64,000 nt of DNA, taken from JADYZU01 sp964540965. Lineage in GTDB: Bacteria > Pseudomonadota > Alphaproteobacteria > Rhodobacterales > Rhodobacteraceae. The stretch covers positions 1 through 64,000 of the forward strand of contig CAZIOT010000008.1 in NCBI GenBank assembly GCA_964540965.1, written 5' to 3'. The notes beneath the pieces are model-generated. The model saw only the letters and a program-made list of their open reading frames with translations, was not told the origin of the DNA and made no database searches. The translations under genes were made by a program, and so were the position numbers. Shown one piece after another: positions 32,432-40,913 of the stretch (positions within the stretch are counted from its first letter, which is position 1; each line of letters begins with the position of its first letter).

Positions 32432-32980
32432 ATGCTCAAGACCAGCACCGCCGCGCTGATCCTCGCCCTCGCCGCCGCCCCTCTGGCGGCGCAGGACACC
32501 ACCAGTGAAGGGGTGATCGACGATACCATCGACACCGTTCAGGAAGGCGTCGATGACGGCGTCGATACGGTTCAGGAGGGCGTCGACGAGGTTCAGGACG
32601 CGCTCGACCCCGACGCCATGCCCGACACCGGGGCGCAGGCCACGGCGGGCGCCGAGATCATGGTCACCGCGCCCGAAGGCTATGTCGTCCTGTCCGACTG
32701 GTCGGCCCTGACTGCCGAAACCGTGACCGGCGCCGACCTGCGCGATGCCAGCGACACCGGCATCGGCAGCGTCACCGACCTTGAACTTGGCGCCGAAGGC
32801 CAGGTGACCGCGATCATCGCCGACGTCGGGGGCTTCCTTGGCATGGGCACCCATACCGTCCGGCTGGGGATCGAGGACGTGGCGATCTACCACCACAGCG
32901 ACGGCGGCCTGATCGTCTACACCGGCCTTTCCGCCGATGCCCTGAAGGCCATGCCGGAATACACCCCGCCGCAGGGCTGA
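32432..32980 (+). CDS. Exported PRC-barrel domain protein
   Basis: A 182-residue protein starting at the ATG at 32,432 behind AAGGAGA. A signal peptide (MLKTSTAALILALAAAPLAA) is followed by an acidic imperfect repeat (VQEGVDDGVD, VQEGVDEVQD) and a C-terminal PRC-barrel (residues about 95-175: LRDASDTGIGSVTDLELGAE, VTAIIADVGGFLGMGTHTVR). PRC-barrels are small protein- or RNA-binding folds; the periplasmic version has no assigned role. It is followed by a terminator-like hairpin. Confidence 0.8.
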   Translation: MLKTSTAALILALAAAPLAAQDTTSEGVIDDTIDTVQEGVDDGVDTVQEGVDEVQDALDPDAMPDTGAQATAGAEIMVTAPEGYVVLSDWSALTAETVTGADLRDASDTGIGSVTDLELGAEGQVTAIIADVGGFLGMGTHTVRLGIEDVAIYHHSDGGLIVYTGLSADALKAMPEYTPPQG

Positions 32981-33001
32981 GGGCGACCTCGCACCACAGA
33001 C

Positions 33002-33030
33002 AACCGGCTGCCTCGGCGGCCGGTTTCTTC
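33002..33030 (+). terminator. Terminator-like hairpin after the PRC-barrel gene
   Basis: AACCGG at 33,002-33,007 pairs with CCGGTT at 33,020-33,025, followed by TCTTC, 21 bases after the PRC-barrel stop. Confidence 0.55.
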
Positions 33031-33073
33031 ATGCAAGGCGGTCTAGAAAGGTCGGCTGGACGGGCCGGGGACA

Positions 33074-33086
33074 TGGTGCGGATGAA
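33074..33086. repeat. Left attachment-site copy of the tRNA-Leu 3' end
   Basis: TGGTGCGGATGAA here is identical to 37,633-37,645, the 3' end of the tRNA-Leu gene read on the plus strand. The identity starts exactly at the CCA complement, as expected for an attachment site. Confidence 0.7.
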
Positions 33087-33207
33087 GGGCGTTCAACTTT
33101 TGTTCTGCATTGTTGCAGGTTGTCTCGCTCGTCTCGCAATCATTGAGAAAGCGCGTGTCGGCCCTTCTCCGGTCGTGTCATGCGGTCGCGATACAGCGCG
33201 ACATCCG

Positions 33208-33490
33208 ATGGGGGCTGGGGTGAGGAACATCCTGACCGCGAACCAGATAAGGAAAGCCGAGCCGGGCAAACTGTTCGACGGGGGTGAGGCTGACGCTCGA
33301 CAGGGCCGGGGAAACCGGCAAGTGGATGTTCCGGTATTCCCACCTCGGCAAGCGACTCGAAATGGGCCTTGGCGCAGGGCCCGCGGTCGGGTTGGCCGAG
33401 GCGCGGGCCGCGCGTGACAGATGGGCGGCGGAACTGGCGTCGGGGCGTGACCCGATCGCCACGCGGGACGCACAGCGCGCGGAGGAAATC
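33208..33490 (+). pseudogene. Tyrosine integrase N-terminal remnant (frameshifted, truncated)
   Basis: The first frame gives NILTANQIRKAEPGKLFDGG. After a shift near 33,285 another frame continues LTLDRAGETGKWMFRYSHLG, then KRLEMGLGAGPAVGLAEARAA and LASGRDPIATRDAQRAEEIA. This is the arm-binding domain (DUF4102 type) of phage P4-like integrases. The core-binding and catalytic domains are missing after about 33,490. Its position about 120 bases inside the left attachment copy fits its former role in inserting the island. Confidence 0.75.
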
Positions 33491-33814
33491 GCAAATCGGG
33501 ACCGCGATGATCCCCCACTTCTGCCGCAGCAGCGTCGCGAGATAGCCGAGGATCGCGAGGATCACCGCAACGCAGGTTCCACGATAGGCGGCTCGGTCAG
33601 GGTCCAGAGGTCGTTGAACATCGGTATCTCCCTTGTCTCCGAAGTGGCGGAAGCGGGAGACTGTCGAGGATATGAAGACCGGCACGAAGGAGCCGAGTTC
33701 ATCCATACATGGTCCGAGGACAATGGCGGGGGCCGAGGTGCAAACCGCGGAAGGCAAGCTCCACCTCCTCGTGCCCATTGACCGGACAGCCAATTCGCCT
33801 TCGCCAGCCTCGTG

Positions 33815-34316
33815 CCACAAGTCACAGGCGCCGCAGCCCGGCCTTTCTCGACGAACTCGTTGCGGCCGCGCCTTACCTCATCCACACGGTCCCTAACGAT
33901 CGAGCCATCGGGCGCCATCCGGTTCAAGCCCGATGGCGAGGGGAATCCAGTTCGCCGATCTGCCCCGGAACCGCGGCGCCCTCACCGCCAGGCTGCGTGG
34001 TCACCCTTTCGACAGGGCCTGATAGACCTACGGCATCGAGCATCGCCTGACCAAACCCAACCATCCCTGGACCAGCGGCCAGGTCGAACGGATGAACCGA
34101 ACGATCAAGGGCGCGACCGTCAAACGCTTCCACTACGACAGCCACGATCAAATGCGCACGCACCTGCGTGACTCAATCGCGGCTCACAACTTCGTCCGCA
34201 GGCTCAGGACCCTCAACGGCCTCACGCCTTTCGAGTACTTCTGCAAGGTCTGGACTTCTGAGCCAGATCGATTCACCCTGAATCCGATCCACCACATGCC
34301 GGGTCTGAACAACTAG
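33815..34316 (+). pseudogene. IS481-family transposase C-terminal remnant
   Basis: Fragments FLDELVAAAPYLIHTV (one frame), then GIQFADLPRNRGALTARLRG and YGIEHRLTKPNHPWTSGQVE (another frame), then MNRTIKGATVKRFHYDSHDQ and LNPIHHMPGLNN make up the end of an IS481-type DDE transposase. Two adjacent stop codons (TGATAG, near 34,020) and a frameshift before 33,942 break it, and the N-terminal half is gone. Confidence 0.75.
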
Positions 34317-34357
34317 GTCGACCCATGGCTCGACCGCGTGCCCTCGCGCACCGCGTT

Positions 34358-34576
34358 CTACAGCCACACGGTGAGGGTACCGATGCTGAGCAGGCTCGTT
34401 CTTTCACTGACGCTGCCTGCGACGGTGACGACCTTGCCTTCCCAGTCGGCAGGGTCGGCCAGGATAGAGGCGATCGTCGTTCGCGCGGGCGGCTCGCTGG
34501 GGCCGGCGAGGAACTGCCCGAAGGCGAGCCAGCCCAGGAGCGCCACCACGGCGAGGGTCAGGATGAAGCGGATCAT
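34358..34576 (-). CDS. Small membrane-anchored OB-fold-like protein, probably truncated
   Basis: A 72-residue protein with an N-terminal hydrophobic segment (MIRFILTLAVVALLGWLAFG) and the start of an OB-like beta domain (SILADPADWEGKVVTVAGSV, then SERTSLLSIGTLTVWL). It ends abruptly at the junction with IS481 debris, so the original protein was probably longer. It lies 13 bases after the 202-residue gene and likely shares its transcript. Confidence 0.5.
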   Translation of the reverse strand: MIRFILTLAVVALLGWLAFGQFLAGPSEPPARTTIASILADPADWEGKVVTVAGSVSERTSLLSIGTLTVWL

Positions 34577-34589
34577 GGCGCCTGCCTCC

Positions 34590-35198
34590 TCAGCGCTCGG
34601 CCAGCGCCGCGTGGAAGCGGCGCTCGAGGTTTGCGAGGATCTGGCGCGTGGTGTTTTGCACCGTCTCCACGATCTTGTCGGTGGATGCGCCGATGTTCTC
34701 CACCTGCTGCCTGTAGCGGCGTTCGCTGATCTCGCCGGCCTGGTAGGCCGCCTCGGTCCGGCGCACCAGCTGCGTCTCCGAGCGATAGGCCTGTTCCTCG
34801 CTGCCAATGATGAGACCCTCAAAGCTCGACACGGCCTCGGTGATGATGCGGGCGATTTCGCGTTCCACCGCGGCGGTCCGCTCCATTGAGCCCTGAAGCA
34901 TCAGCTTTTTCGTGTGATCCTCGACAAGGCCGACCTGATAGACGAAGGTCCGGCGCTTGGCGGCCATGTATTCGGACAGCGCAGTTTCGGCGAGACGGAC
35001 AGCCTCTTGCCCGCGGGCGCGGCGCAATTGGCGGCGGGCCATAAGTCCGGCATCGCGGGTCAACTCGGTGAGCGTGCCGGTGATAGAGGTGCCCATGGGG
35101 TCGTTGGCCGCAAGGCTGGCAACGGCATCGTCGGTGCGGGTGGTGTCGGTCAAGTCGGTCATGCCCTGGTCCTTTCCTGGGTTGCTGACATGGTTCAT
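34590..35198 (-). CDS. Predicted coiled-coil protein of unknown function (202 aa)
   Basis: A 202-residue hydrophilic protein starting at the ATG at 35,198 (MNHVSNPGKDQGMTDLTDTT) with AGGAC ahead; the second ATG at 35,162 is also possible. Residues about 60-200 are nearly all helix with heptad-like spacing (ARGQEAVRLAETALSEYMAA, TAAVEREIARIITEAVSSFE, TDKIVETVQNTTRQILANLE). No family or catalytic motif is recognised. It is the middle gene of a three-gene minus-strand unit in the island. Confidence 0.55.
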   Translation of the reverse strand: MNHVSNPGKDQGMTDLTDTTRTDDAVASLAANDPMGTSITGTLTELTRDAGLMARRQLRRARGQEAVRLAETALSEYMAAKRRTFVYQVGLVEDHTKKLMLQGSMERTAAVEREIARIITEAVSSFEGLIIGSEEQAYRSETQLVRRTEAAYQAGEISERRYRQQVENIGASTDKIVETVQNTTRQILANLERRFHAALAER

Positions 35199-35208
35199 GG
35201 AAGTGGTC

Positions 35209-35418
35209 CTAGCAGCGCGCGGGCGGGCCTGCGGACTCTGAAAGATTGCAGGCGGTGCGCAGCGCGTCGACGAGGGCATTGGCGCGGGCAGCCCGGAAAT
35301 CGAGATGGGGTGCGCGGGTCGCGTATTCGGCAATCTCGGCCAGGGCCGGGCAGAGCGCGACCGGCGCGGGCGAACCGACGGCAACCCGGGGTCGTACGGG
35401 CAGTGAGGGATCGGGCAT
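35209..35418 (-). CDS. Small protein of unknown function (69 aa)
   Basis: A 69-residue protein starting at the ATG at 35,418 (MPDPSLPVRPRVAVGSPAPV) with GGAG ahead. It contains CPALAEIAEYATRAPHLDFR and ALVDALRTACNLSES. It ends 10 bases before the coiled-coil gene. No family is recognised. Support comes from the ribosome binding site and operon spacing only. Confidence 0.4.
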   Translation of the reverse strand: MPDPSLPVRPRVAVGSPAPVALCPALAEIAEYATRAPHLDFRAARANALVDALRTACNLSESAGPPARC

Positions 35419-35461
35419 CCGGGTCTCCGGGGTGTTGCAGGACACGATCATCAATCGAAGC

Positions 35462-35499
35462 CGCATCTCGGGGTCGCATCTCGGGGTCGCATCTCGGGG
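35462..35499. repeat. Three tandem 13-base repeats
   Basis: The unit CGCATCTCGGGGT is repeated three times head to tail, the last copy lacking its final base, upstream of the small island gene. It looks like slippage-generated repetition rather than a known element. Confidence 0.6.
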
Positions 35500-36070
35500 C
35501 CGGCGACGGTCCCGCGCCGAGATGCCGCCGCCCCGGGGGGCGACGGCCGGGCCGCCATACAGGGGCGGCAAGGGGCGATGCGCCGGTCGCCCGGTCTGTG
35601 CTGCGCGGGTGTCCCTCCTGTTGTGTTGTTGCGGGGGTCTTGCGCGGGGTCAGAGCCCGCCGCCGCCTGCTGCCATGATGCCTCCTTGCCGCTGTCTGCT
35701 GTTGCGGTGGGTCATGCCATCGCAAGCCGCGGCATTGGAGAAGGAAAACTTGCACAGACAGGGCGGTGGGACGCGGGTTTCGGGCGCCCCCTTGCCTCCA
35801 AAGGTCGGGAAAGCGATTTCAGAGACTTGAGTCCGGCTATTGTCGCATGTCGGCGGCCAAACTGGCTGGCCGGGGGTTCGTGAAAACAGGCAATCAGGTC
35901 AGGCTGCGGGCACGACAGGGTGGGGAAGCACGCAACCTCATGATCTCGCGTTGTTTTATTGTTGCTCCACGCCGATCCCGGCTCCATTTCGGGCGAGAGA
36001 ATGGATTTTTCGCGGAGGGTGGGGAAAAGTTGCTGGAAATCGCATCAGATCAGTGAGATACAGAGGGTAT
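35500..36070 (+). other. Gene-free stretch with probable CRISPR leader
   Basis: No gene is visible here. The last 160 bases before the first repeat are less GC rich than the surroundings (for example GTTGTTTTATTGTTGC near 35,951 and GGATTTTTCG near 36,003), as CRISPR leaders often are. The array is intact at this end and decayed at the far end, which places the leader here. The -10 and -35 elements could not be assigned. Confidence 0.4.
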
Positions 36071-36378
36071 CTACTTCCCCGCCCCAGTGACGGGGCTTCA
36101 CTGAGACTTGCAGACGAAGACGGCCTGATACCCGTTCAGCTCCTACTTCCCCGCCCCAGTGGCGGGGCTTCACTGAGACTGGATGTCCTCGACACTGTTT
36201 TTCAGGGGCTGATCTACTTCCCCGCCCCAGCGGCGGGGCTTCACTGAGACATGAAGGCAACGGCGTCCTTGGTTTTCGATCCGGCTACTTCCCCGCCCCA
36301 GTGGCGGGGCTTCACTGAGACAGCGCTAGGCGCCATGGGACATGGCGTGCTCCTACCTCCCCGCCCCAGTGGCGGGGC
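36071..36378 (+). CRISPR. Orphan CRISPR array: four 37-bp repeats plus a degenerate fifth
   Basis: Repeats lie at 36,071-36,107, 36,143-36,179, 36,214-36,250 and 36,285-36,321. Spacers are 35, 34, 34 and 31 bases. A fifth repeat at 36,353-36,378 keeps only its first 26 bases with one change, then diverges. The repeat starts CTACTTCCCCGCCCC and ends CTTCACTGAGAC. It contains a seven-base-pair stem (CCCCGCC with GGCGGGG) around loop CCAGT. Repeat 1 has a stem change (G to A) and repeat 3 a loop change. The ACTGAGAC end resembles the ATTGAAAC handle of many type I repeats, so transcription is probably plus strand. No cas gene is within the window, and the CRISPR type is not assigned. Confidence 0.9.
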
Positions 36379-36699
36379 GTGGTGATGGGATCGAGGCATT
36401 TTGGATGCCGCGGCTGAGTGCGCGGTGTGTCTTGCGACCGCGCCATCGTTGACAGCTTGGTTGGCAATCCTGCTGTCGCTGGCGCTCGGGCCAGCGCCCT
36501 GTGCCGGAGTCCGGCATGACTGACGGCCACTCAGGATGGCTTGCTGATGAAGCCTTCGGCGTCACGATCCTGTCGTGGGCTATCAGGAGCGCAGCATTGA
36601 CCGTCAGGCATCGTCCTGATATCTTGCCTGGTCGGACAGAAAGCCGAATACCCTGCCGCAGAGCGTCATGCGTCGGCGAAAGCGGCGCGCAGTTCCTCG

Positions 36700-36925
36700 G
36701 CCAACCTACGGGAGCAGGAGGCAGGGGCGAAGACTGCCGAGGCTTGCCGTCGGCACGGGATCAGCGGCGCCACGTTCTATGCCTGAAAGGCCAAGTATGG
36801 CGGCATGGATGTCAGCAAGGCCATGCGTCGGAAAGGGCCCGAGGACGAGAACGCGCGCTTGAAGCGGCTGCTGGCAGATACGATGCTCGACCATGCAGCG
36901 GTGAAGGATCTCATGGGAAAAATGT
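36700..36925 (+). pseudogene. IS3-family OrfA remnant
   Basis: The frame reads LREQEAGAKTAEACRRHGIS, then GATFYA, a TGA stop where tryptophan belongs, KAKYGGMDVSKAMRRKGPED and ENARLKRLLADTMLDHAAVK. This is the helix-turn-helix and leucine-zipper part of an IS3-type OrfA. The nonsense codon near 36,784, the lost N-terminus and the absence of OrfB make it inactive. Confidence 0.75.
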
Positions 36926-37072
36926 ATGGTCCGCCCCGCTGTTGCAAGGTTTTCGTGGGTGTCCGTTCGGCTTGCGTAAATGTATCCGGCCTCTGATCAG
37001 TCAGCCGCTTTTGGCGGTTAGGACTTGATGAGATCCGCACCTCGGGTTCCAGATTGGTGGCGCGGGATACTG

Positions 37073-37395
37073 TCACGTTTTTTGCGCGAGACTTACCCGT
37101 GGTCGATCAACCGTTTGGTCATGACATCCCCTGCAATCTGTTCTGCGGTGAAGAGAATAGCTCGCAGCTGAGCCTTTCGACTGCAGATAGACGGTGCCGG
37201 ACCTGGTCAGGATGGCCCGGACGATCCGGGTCAGCTTGGCGGCCAAGGCGATCACGGCCTTGTTGCGGTGCGGGCGGGCTTCAAGAGCCGAGAGCCAGCC
37301 ATCGAGGGCGTGATTGGCGCGGTTCAGATGCAAAAGGCATGACCTCGCGCCGTGATTGATCAGCCGCCGCACATAATGGTTGCCTCACCGAGAAT
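37073..37395 (-). pseudogene. IS110-family transposase C-terminal remnant
   Basis: On the minus strand GNHYVRRLINHGARSCLLHL, then NRANHALDGWLSALEARPHR and NKAVIALAAKLTRIVRAILT, matches the end of IS110-type transposases (Transposase_20 part). A stop codon precedes the segment near 37,388 and everything upstream is lost. Confidence 0.7.
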
Positions 37396-37400
37396 CGCCC

Positions 37401-37612
37401 ATGACCGCCCCGCAACCGATCTTCGTTCGCGCCTCGCACGTCCAGCCGGTGTTCGGAATCCATCGCTCGGCCCCCTACCGCTGGGTCAACGAGGGGCGGG
37501 TCACGCTCCACAAGCGCGGCCGGTCGAGCTTCGTGAAGGCGCAGACCTGACGGCCATCATCGAAGGCCTGGGGGACCAGATGGGGGGCCGGCCCGACGAA
37601 AAGGCGAATTGA
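37401..37612 (+). pseudogene. Excisionase/AlpA-like helix-turn-helix gene with a one-base frameshift
   Basis: The ATG at 37,401 opens a frame MTAPQPIFVRASHVQPVFGI, then HRSAPYRWVNEGRVTLHKRG, that stops at 37,550. The neighbouring frame continues ADLTAIIEGLGDQMGGRPDE KAN to 37,612. Restoring one G near 37,540 joins them into one protein of about 70 residues of the type seen as excisionase or small plasmid DNA-binding proteins. It sits next to the right end of the island, where an excisionase is often found. Confidence 0.6.
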
Positions 37613-37632
37613 CCCGCCATCTCAATAGGGTC

Positions 37633-37645
37633 TGGTGCGGATGAA
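37633..37645. repeat. Right attachment-site copy within tRNA-Leu
   Basis: TGGTGCGGATGAA, identical to 33,074-33,086, covers the CCA end and acceptor strand of the tRNA. Confidence 0.7.
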
Positions 37646-37719
37646 AGGACTCGAACCTTCACGGGAGTTACCCCACAGCGACCTCAACGCTGCGCGTCTA
37701 CCAATTCCGCCACATCCGC
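37633..37719 (-). tRNA. tRNA-Leu (anticodon GAG)
   Basis: On the minus strand the acceptor stem GCGGATG pairs with CATCCGC, the anticodon loop reads GTTGAGGT with anticodon GAG, the variable arm is long as in class II tRNAs, the T loop is GGTTCGAGTCC, and CCA is encoded. It reads CUC and CUU leucine codons. Its 3' end is the insertion point of the island. Confidence 0.95.
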
Positions 37720-37869
37720 ATGTGTCCACCAAGGTAGGCCACGGGCGTTTAGCCTTTGGCCGATTCCTTGGCAAGGGGGACGCCGCAAAATCCTCCCCCG
37801 TGGAACTCTGTCCCCCGTGACGCTATATCCCCCCACGTCCCCCGGCAGCCGGGGCCGAAGGGAACCGCG

Positions 37870-38538
37870 ATGGTCGAATGGATCACCTCCACCGGGCTGA
37901 CCGGCTATGACGAGGCCACCGCCTTCATGGAGGCGCGGGCGCAGGCGATTGCCGATGGCACCGTGGACGAGGCGATCTGGCTGGTCGAACACCCACCGCT
38001 CTATACCGCCGGCACCTCGGCCAGAGCCGCCGACCTGACCGATCCGGGGCGATTCCCGGTCCACAAGTCGGCGCGCGGCGGGCAGTATACCTACCACGGG
38101 CCGGGGCAGCGCGTGATCTATACCATGCTCGACGTCGGCAAGCGCGGCCGTGACGTGCGCTGCTTTGTCCGCGATCTGGAAAGCTGGGTCATCGCCACTT
38201 TGGCCGAATTCGGGGTCCGCGGGGAAATCCGCCCCGGCCGCGTCGGCGTCTGGGTGGTCCGCCCCGACCGCCCGCCGGCCGCGGACGGCAGCCCGGCCGA
38301 GGACAAGATCGCCGCCATCGGCATCAGGTTGCGCCGCTGGGTGTCGTTCCACGGCATCTCGATCAACGTGGAGCCGGACCTGTCGCATTTCTCGGGCATC
38401 GTCCCCTGCGGCATCCGCGACCATGGCGTGACGTCGCTGGTGGACCTTGGCCTGCCGGTAACCATGGGGGATCTGGACGCGGCACTGATGCGGACCTTCG
38501 ACGCGGCGATGGACCGGGGCTGCAGGCCAGTCGTCTGA
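37870..38538 (+). CDS. lipB: Octanoyl-[acyl carrier protein]:protein octanoyltransferase LipB
   Basis: A 222-residue enzyme that moves octanoate from acyl carrier protein to lipoyl domains, the first step of lipoate assembly. The start is the ATG at 37,870 (MVEWITSTGLTGYDEATAFM). Conserved features are GGQYTYHGPGQ, the lysine in EDKIAAIGIRLRRWVSFHG and the catalytic cysteine in GIVPCGIRDHGVTSL. Length and motif order are typical. It stands alone beside tRNA-Leu. Confidence 0.93.
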   Translation: MVEWITSTGLTGYDEATAFMEARAQAIADGTVDEAIWLVEHPPLYTAGTSARAADLTDPGRFPVHKSARGGQYTYHGPGQRVIYTMLDVGKRGRDVRCFVRDLESWVIATLAEFGVRGEIRPGRVGVWVVRPDRPPAADGSPAEDKIAAIGIRLRRWVSFHGISINVEPDLSHFSGIVPCGIRDHGVTSLVDLGLPVTMGDLDAALMRTFDAAMDRGCRPVV

Positions 38539-38941
38539 AGAAGGCGGGCCATCGCGGGTTTCGCCCGCCCTGCCGCCGGCAAGTGCGCCGCAGTCGATGC
38601 GGCCGTGATTCCCCGCGTTGACGGAAGCGCAGCCAGGGCAAATCCCCGGATGCCCGCATGGCCGGCACCCGCCCCCGCCGCCCCGGTCGATCGGCGTTGA
38701 CCCCCACTGACCGGAGCGAACCGTGCGTAAAGGCGGCGGCCCCGCCCCGGAGTACTGCCCCTTCCCCAAACGCGGCACGACAATGGGTTCCACCCCGGCC
38801 ACCCCGCCTCCTGCGCCAAAAAATCGCGCCGCGGCATGGTGCCGCGATATTGCCCCCATGGCCGCAGCGTTCTAGAACCGTTGTAAATCCGGCGCCCGGG
38901 CCCCCCCGGACGCCCGTCACCAGCACGAACGGGAGAGCCTC
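38539..38941. other. Intergenic region before ctaD
   Basis: About 400 bases without a convincing gene. Open frames on both strands are by-products of the high GC content. The ctaD promoter should lie here, but no clear -35/-10 pair was identified. Confidence 0.4.
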
Positions 38942-40624
38942 ATGGCAGACGCCGCCATCCACGGCCACGACGATGGGCACCATGACGAGCGGGGCTTCTT
39001 CACCCGCTGGTTCATGTCGACCAACCACAAAGACATCGGCATCCTCTACCTGTTCGTCGCAGGGGCGGTCGGCTTCATCGCGGTGCTGTTCACCGTCTAC
39101 ATGCGGATGGAGCTGCAATCCCCCGGCGTGCAATACATGTGCGCCGAAGGCGCCTCGCTGTTCCCGCAGGATCCGGCGACCTGTACGCCGAACGGCCATC
39201 TGTGGAACGTGCTGATCACCTATCACGGCGTCCTGATGATGTTCTTCGTCGTCATCCCGGCGCTGTTCGGCGGCTTTGGCAACTATCTGATGCCGCTGCA
39301 GATCGGCGCGCCGGACATGGCGTTCCCGCGGATGAACAACCTGTCGTTCTGGATGTATGTCGCCGGCGTGTCGCTGGGCGTGGCCTCGATGTTCGCGCCG
39401 GGCGATTCGGGCGGGCTGGGCGCCGGCGTGGGCTGGGTTCTGTATCCGCCGCTGTCGACCCAGGCCGGCACCGGCTATGCGATGGATCTGGCGATCTTCG
39501 CCGTCCACATGTCGGGCGCCTCGTCGATCCTGGGCGCGATCAACATGATCACCACCTTCCTGAACATGCGCGCGCCGGGCATGACGCTGCACAAGGTGCC
39601 GCTGTTCTCGTGGTCGATCTTCGTCACCGCCTGGATGATCCTGCTGGCGCTGCCGGTGCTGGCCGGCGCCATCACCATGCTGCTGACCGACCGCAACTTC
39701 GGCACCTCGTTCTTCTCGCCCGCGGGCGGCGGCGACCCGATCCTCTACCAGCACATCCTGTGGTTCTTCGGTCACCCCGAGGTCTATATCATCATCGTGC
39801 CGGGCTTTGGCATCATCAGCCACGTGATCGCCACCTTCTCGAAAAAGCCGGTGTTCGGGTACCTGCCGATGGTCTATGCGATGGTCGCCATCGCCGTCCT
39901 GGGCTTCATCGTCTGGGCGCACCACATGTATACGGTGGGCATGTCGCTGACCCAGCAAAGCTATTTCATGCTGGCGACGATGGTCATCGCGGTGCCGACG
40001 GGGGTGAAGATCTTCTCGTGGATCGCCACGATGTGGGGCGGCTCGATCGAGTTCCGCACCCCGATGCTCTGGGCGCTGGGGTTCCTGTTCCTGTTCACCA
40101 CCGGCGGCGTCACCGGCATCGTGCTGAGCCAGGCCGGCATCGACCGCGCCTATCACGACACCTACTATGTCGTCGCGCACTTCCACTATGTGATGTCGCT
40201 GGGCGCGGTCTTTGCGATCTTTGCCGGCATCTACTTCTACTTCCCCAAGTTCACCGGCAAGATGCTGCCGGAATGGGCGGGCAAGCTGCACTTCTTCGCC
40301 ATGTTCATCGGCGCGAACCTGACGTTCTTCCCGCAGCACTTCCTGGGCCGGCAGGGCATGCCGCGGCGCTACATCGACTATCCCGAGGCCTTTGCCTACT
40401 GGAACTATGTCTCGTCGATCGGCGCCTATATCGCCTTCGCCTCGTTCGTGTTCTTCATCGTCGTGCTGTTCTGGACGCTGTTCACCGCCAAGCGCACGGC
40501 ACCGGCGAACCCGTGGAACGAATGGGCCGACACGCTGGAATGGACCCTGCCCTCGCCGCCGCCCGAACATACGTTCGAGACGCTGCCCAAGCAGTCCGAC
40601 TGGGACAAGCATCCGGCGCATTGA
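38942..40624 (+). CDS. ctaD: Cytochrome c oxidase subunit I (aa3 type)
   Basis: A 560-residue membrane protein with twelve predicted segments. It holds haem a, haem a3 and CuB. Visible ligands are the first haem-a histidine in NVLITYHGVLMMFF, the CuB histidine and cross-linked tyrosine in GHPEVYI, the paired histidines in WAHHMYT, and HFHYVMS with both haem ligands. The D-channel glutamate is in HPEVY, the D-channel entrance aspartate in GAPDMAFPR, and the K-channel lysine in TGVKIFSW. It pumps protons while reducing oxygen. The other cox genes are not adjacent; a strong terminator follows, so it is transcribed alone. Confidence 0.96.
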   Translation: MADAAIHGHDDGHHDERGFFTRWFMSTNHKDIGILYLFVAGAVGFIAVLFTVYMRMELQSPGVQYMCAEGASLFPQDPATCTPNGHLWNVLITYHGVLMMFFVVIPALFGGFGNYLMPLQIGAPDMAFPRMNNLSFWMYVAGVSLGVASMFAPGDSGGLGAGVGWVLYPPLSTQAGTGYAMDLAIFAVHMSGASSILGAINMITTFLNMRAPGMTLHKVPLFSWSIFVTAWMILLALPVLAGAITMLLTDRNFGTSFFSPAGGGDPILYQHILWFFGHPEVYIIIVPGFGIISHVIATFSKKPVFGYLPMVYAMVAIAVLGFIVWAHHMYTVGMSLTQQSYFMLATMVIAVPTGVKIFSWIATMWGGSIEFRTPMLWALGFLFLFTTGGVTGIVLSQAGIDRAYHDTYYVVAHFHYVMSLGAVFAIFAGIYFYFPKFTGKMLPEWAGKLHFFAMFIGANLTFFPQHFLGRQGMPRRYIDYPEAFAYWNYVSSIGAYIAFASFVFFIVVLFWTLFTAKRTAPANPWNEWADTLEWTLPSPPPEHTFETLPKQSDWDKHPAH

Positions 40625-40642
40625 GTCGGATGAGAGATGAGG

Positions 40643-40677
40643 AAAGGCCCCGGCAATGTCCGGGGCCTTTCGTTTTC
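40643..40677 (+). terminator. Terminator of ctaD
   Basis: AAAGGCCCCGG and CCGGGGCCTTT form an 11-base-pair stem with a six-base loop, followed by CGTTTTC. It starts 18 bases after the ctaD stop. Confidence 0.85.
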
Positions 40678-40913
40678 GGGGGGCCGGTCCGTGCCGGACC
40701 GGCAAGGAAGGAAGGGGGTCCTCGGACCCCCCTCTGCGCCTGCGGCGCATTCACCCCCCGAGGATATTTCTGGACGAAGAATGGGGAAAGTGGCGGCAGC
40801 ACGTCCCGCACCGTGGCGGCGGCCGATGGTGGACACCACCGTCAGCGCCCTGTGCCGCGGGCCGGGGCGATGGCGGGGCTTGACGCCGCCGCGTCGCGCG
40901 GCAGTCTGTCGCC

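Larger units (their letters stand above)
33074..37645. mobile_element. Decayed genomic island inserted in tRNA-Leu(GAG)
   Basis: The 13-base sequence TGGTGCGGATGAA, which is the encoded CCA end of the tRNA-Leu gene with its last stem, occurs again at 33,074-33,086. Just inside the left copy is a tyrosine-integrase remnant, and the interval is full of broken transposases. This is the signature of an island integrated at a tRNA 3' end by a tyrosine recombinase. The integrase is dead, so the island is probably fixed. It carries the CRISPR array and three small minus-strand genes. Confidence 0.75.

Noticed and set aside
33480..33622. Possible small membrane protein on the minus strand (MFNDLWTLTEPPIVEP, then VAVILAILGYLATLLRQKWG in another frame)
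   Set aside because: It needs a frameshift to join the two parts and I do not recognise the result. It may be a real pseudogene, but the evidence is too thin to annotate.
33000..37640. cas genes accompanying the CRISPR array
   Set aside because: All frames in the island were read. Only integrase and transposase remnants, an excisionase-like pseudogene and three small unknown proteins were found, none with nuclease, RAMP or helicase motifs.
38363..40750. An almost 800-codon minus-strand frame opposite ctaD
   Set aside because: Antisense to cytochrome oxidase subunit I. The translation is a mixture of His, Arg, Asp and Gln runs with no fold-like pattern.
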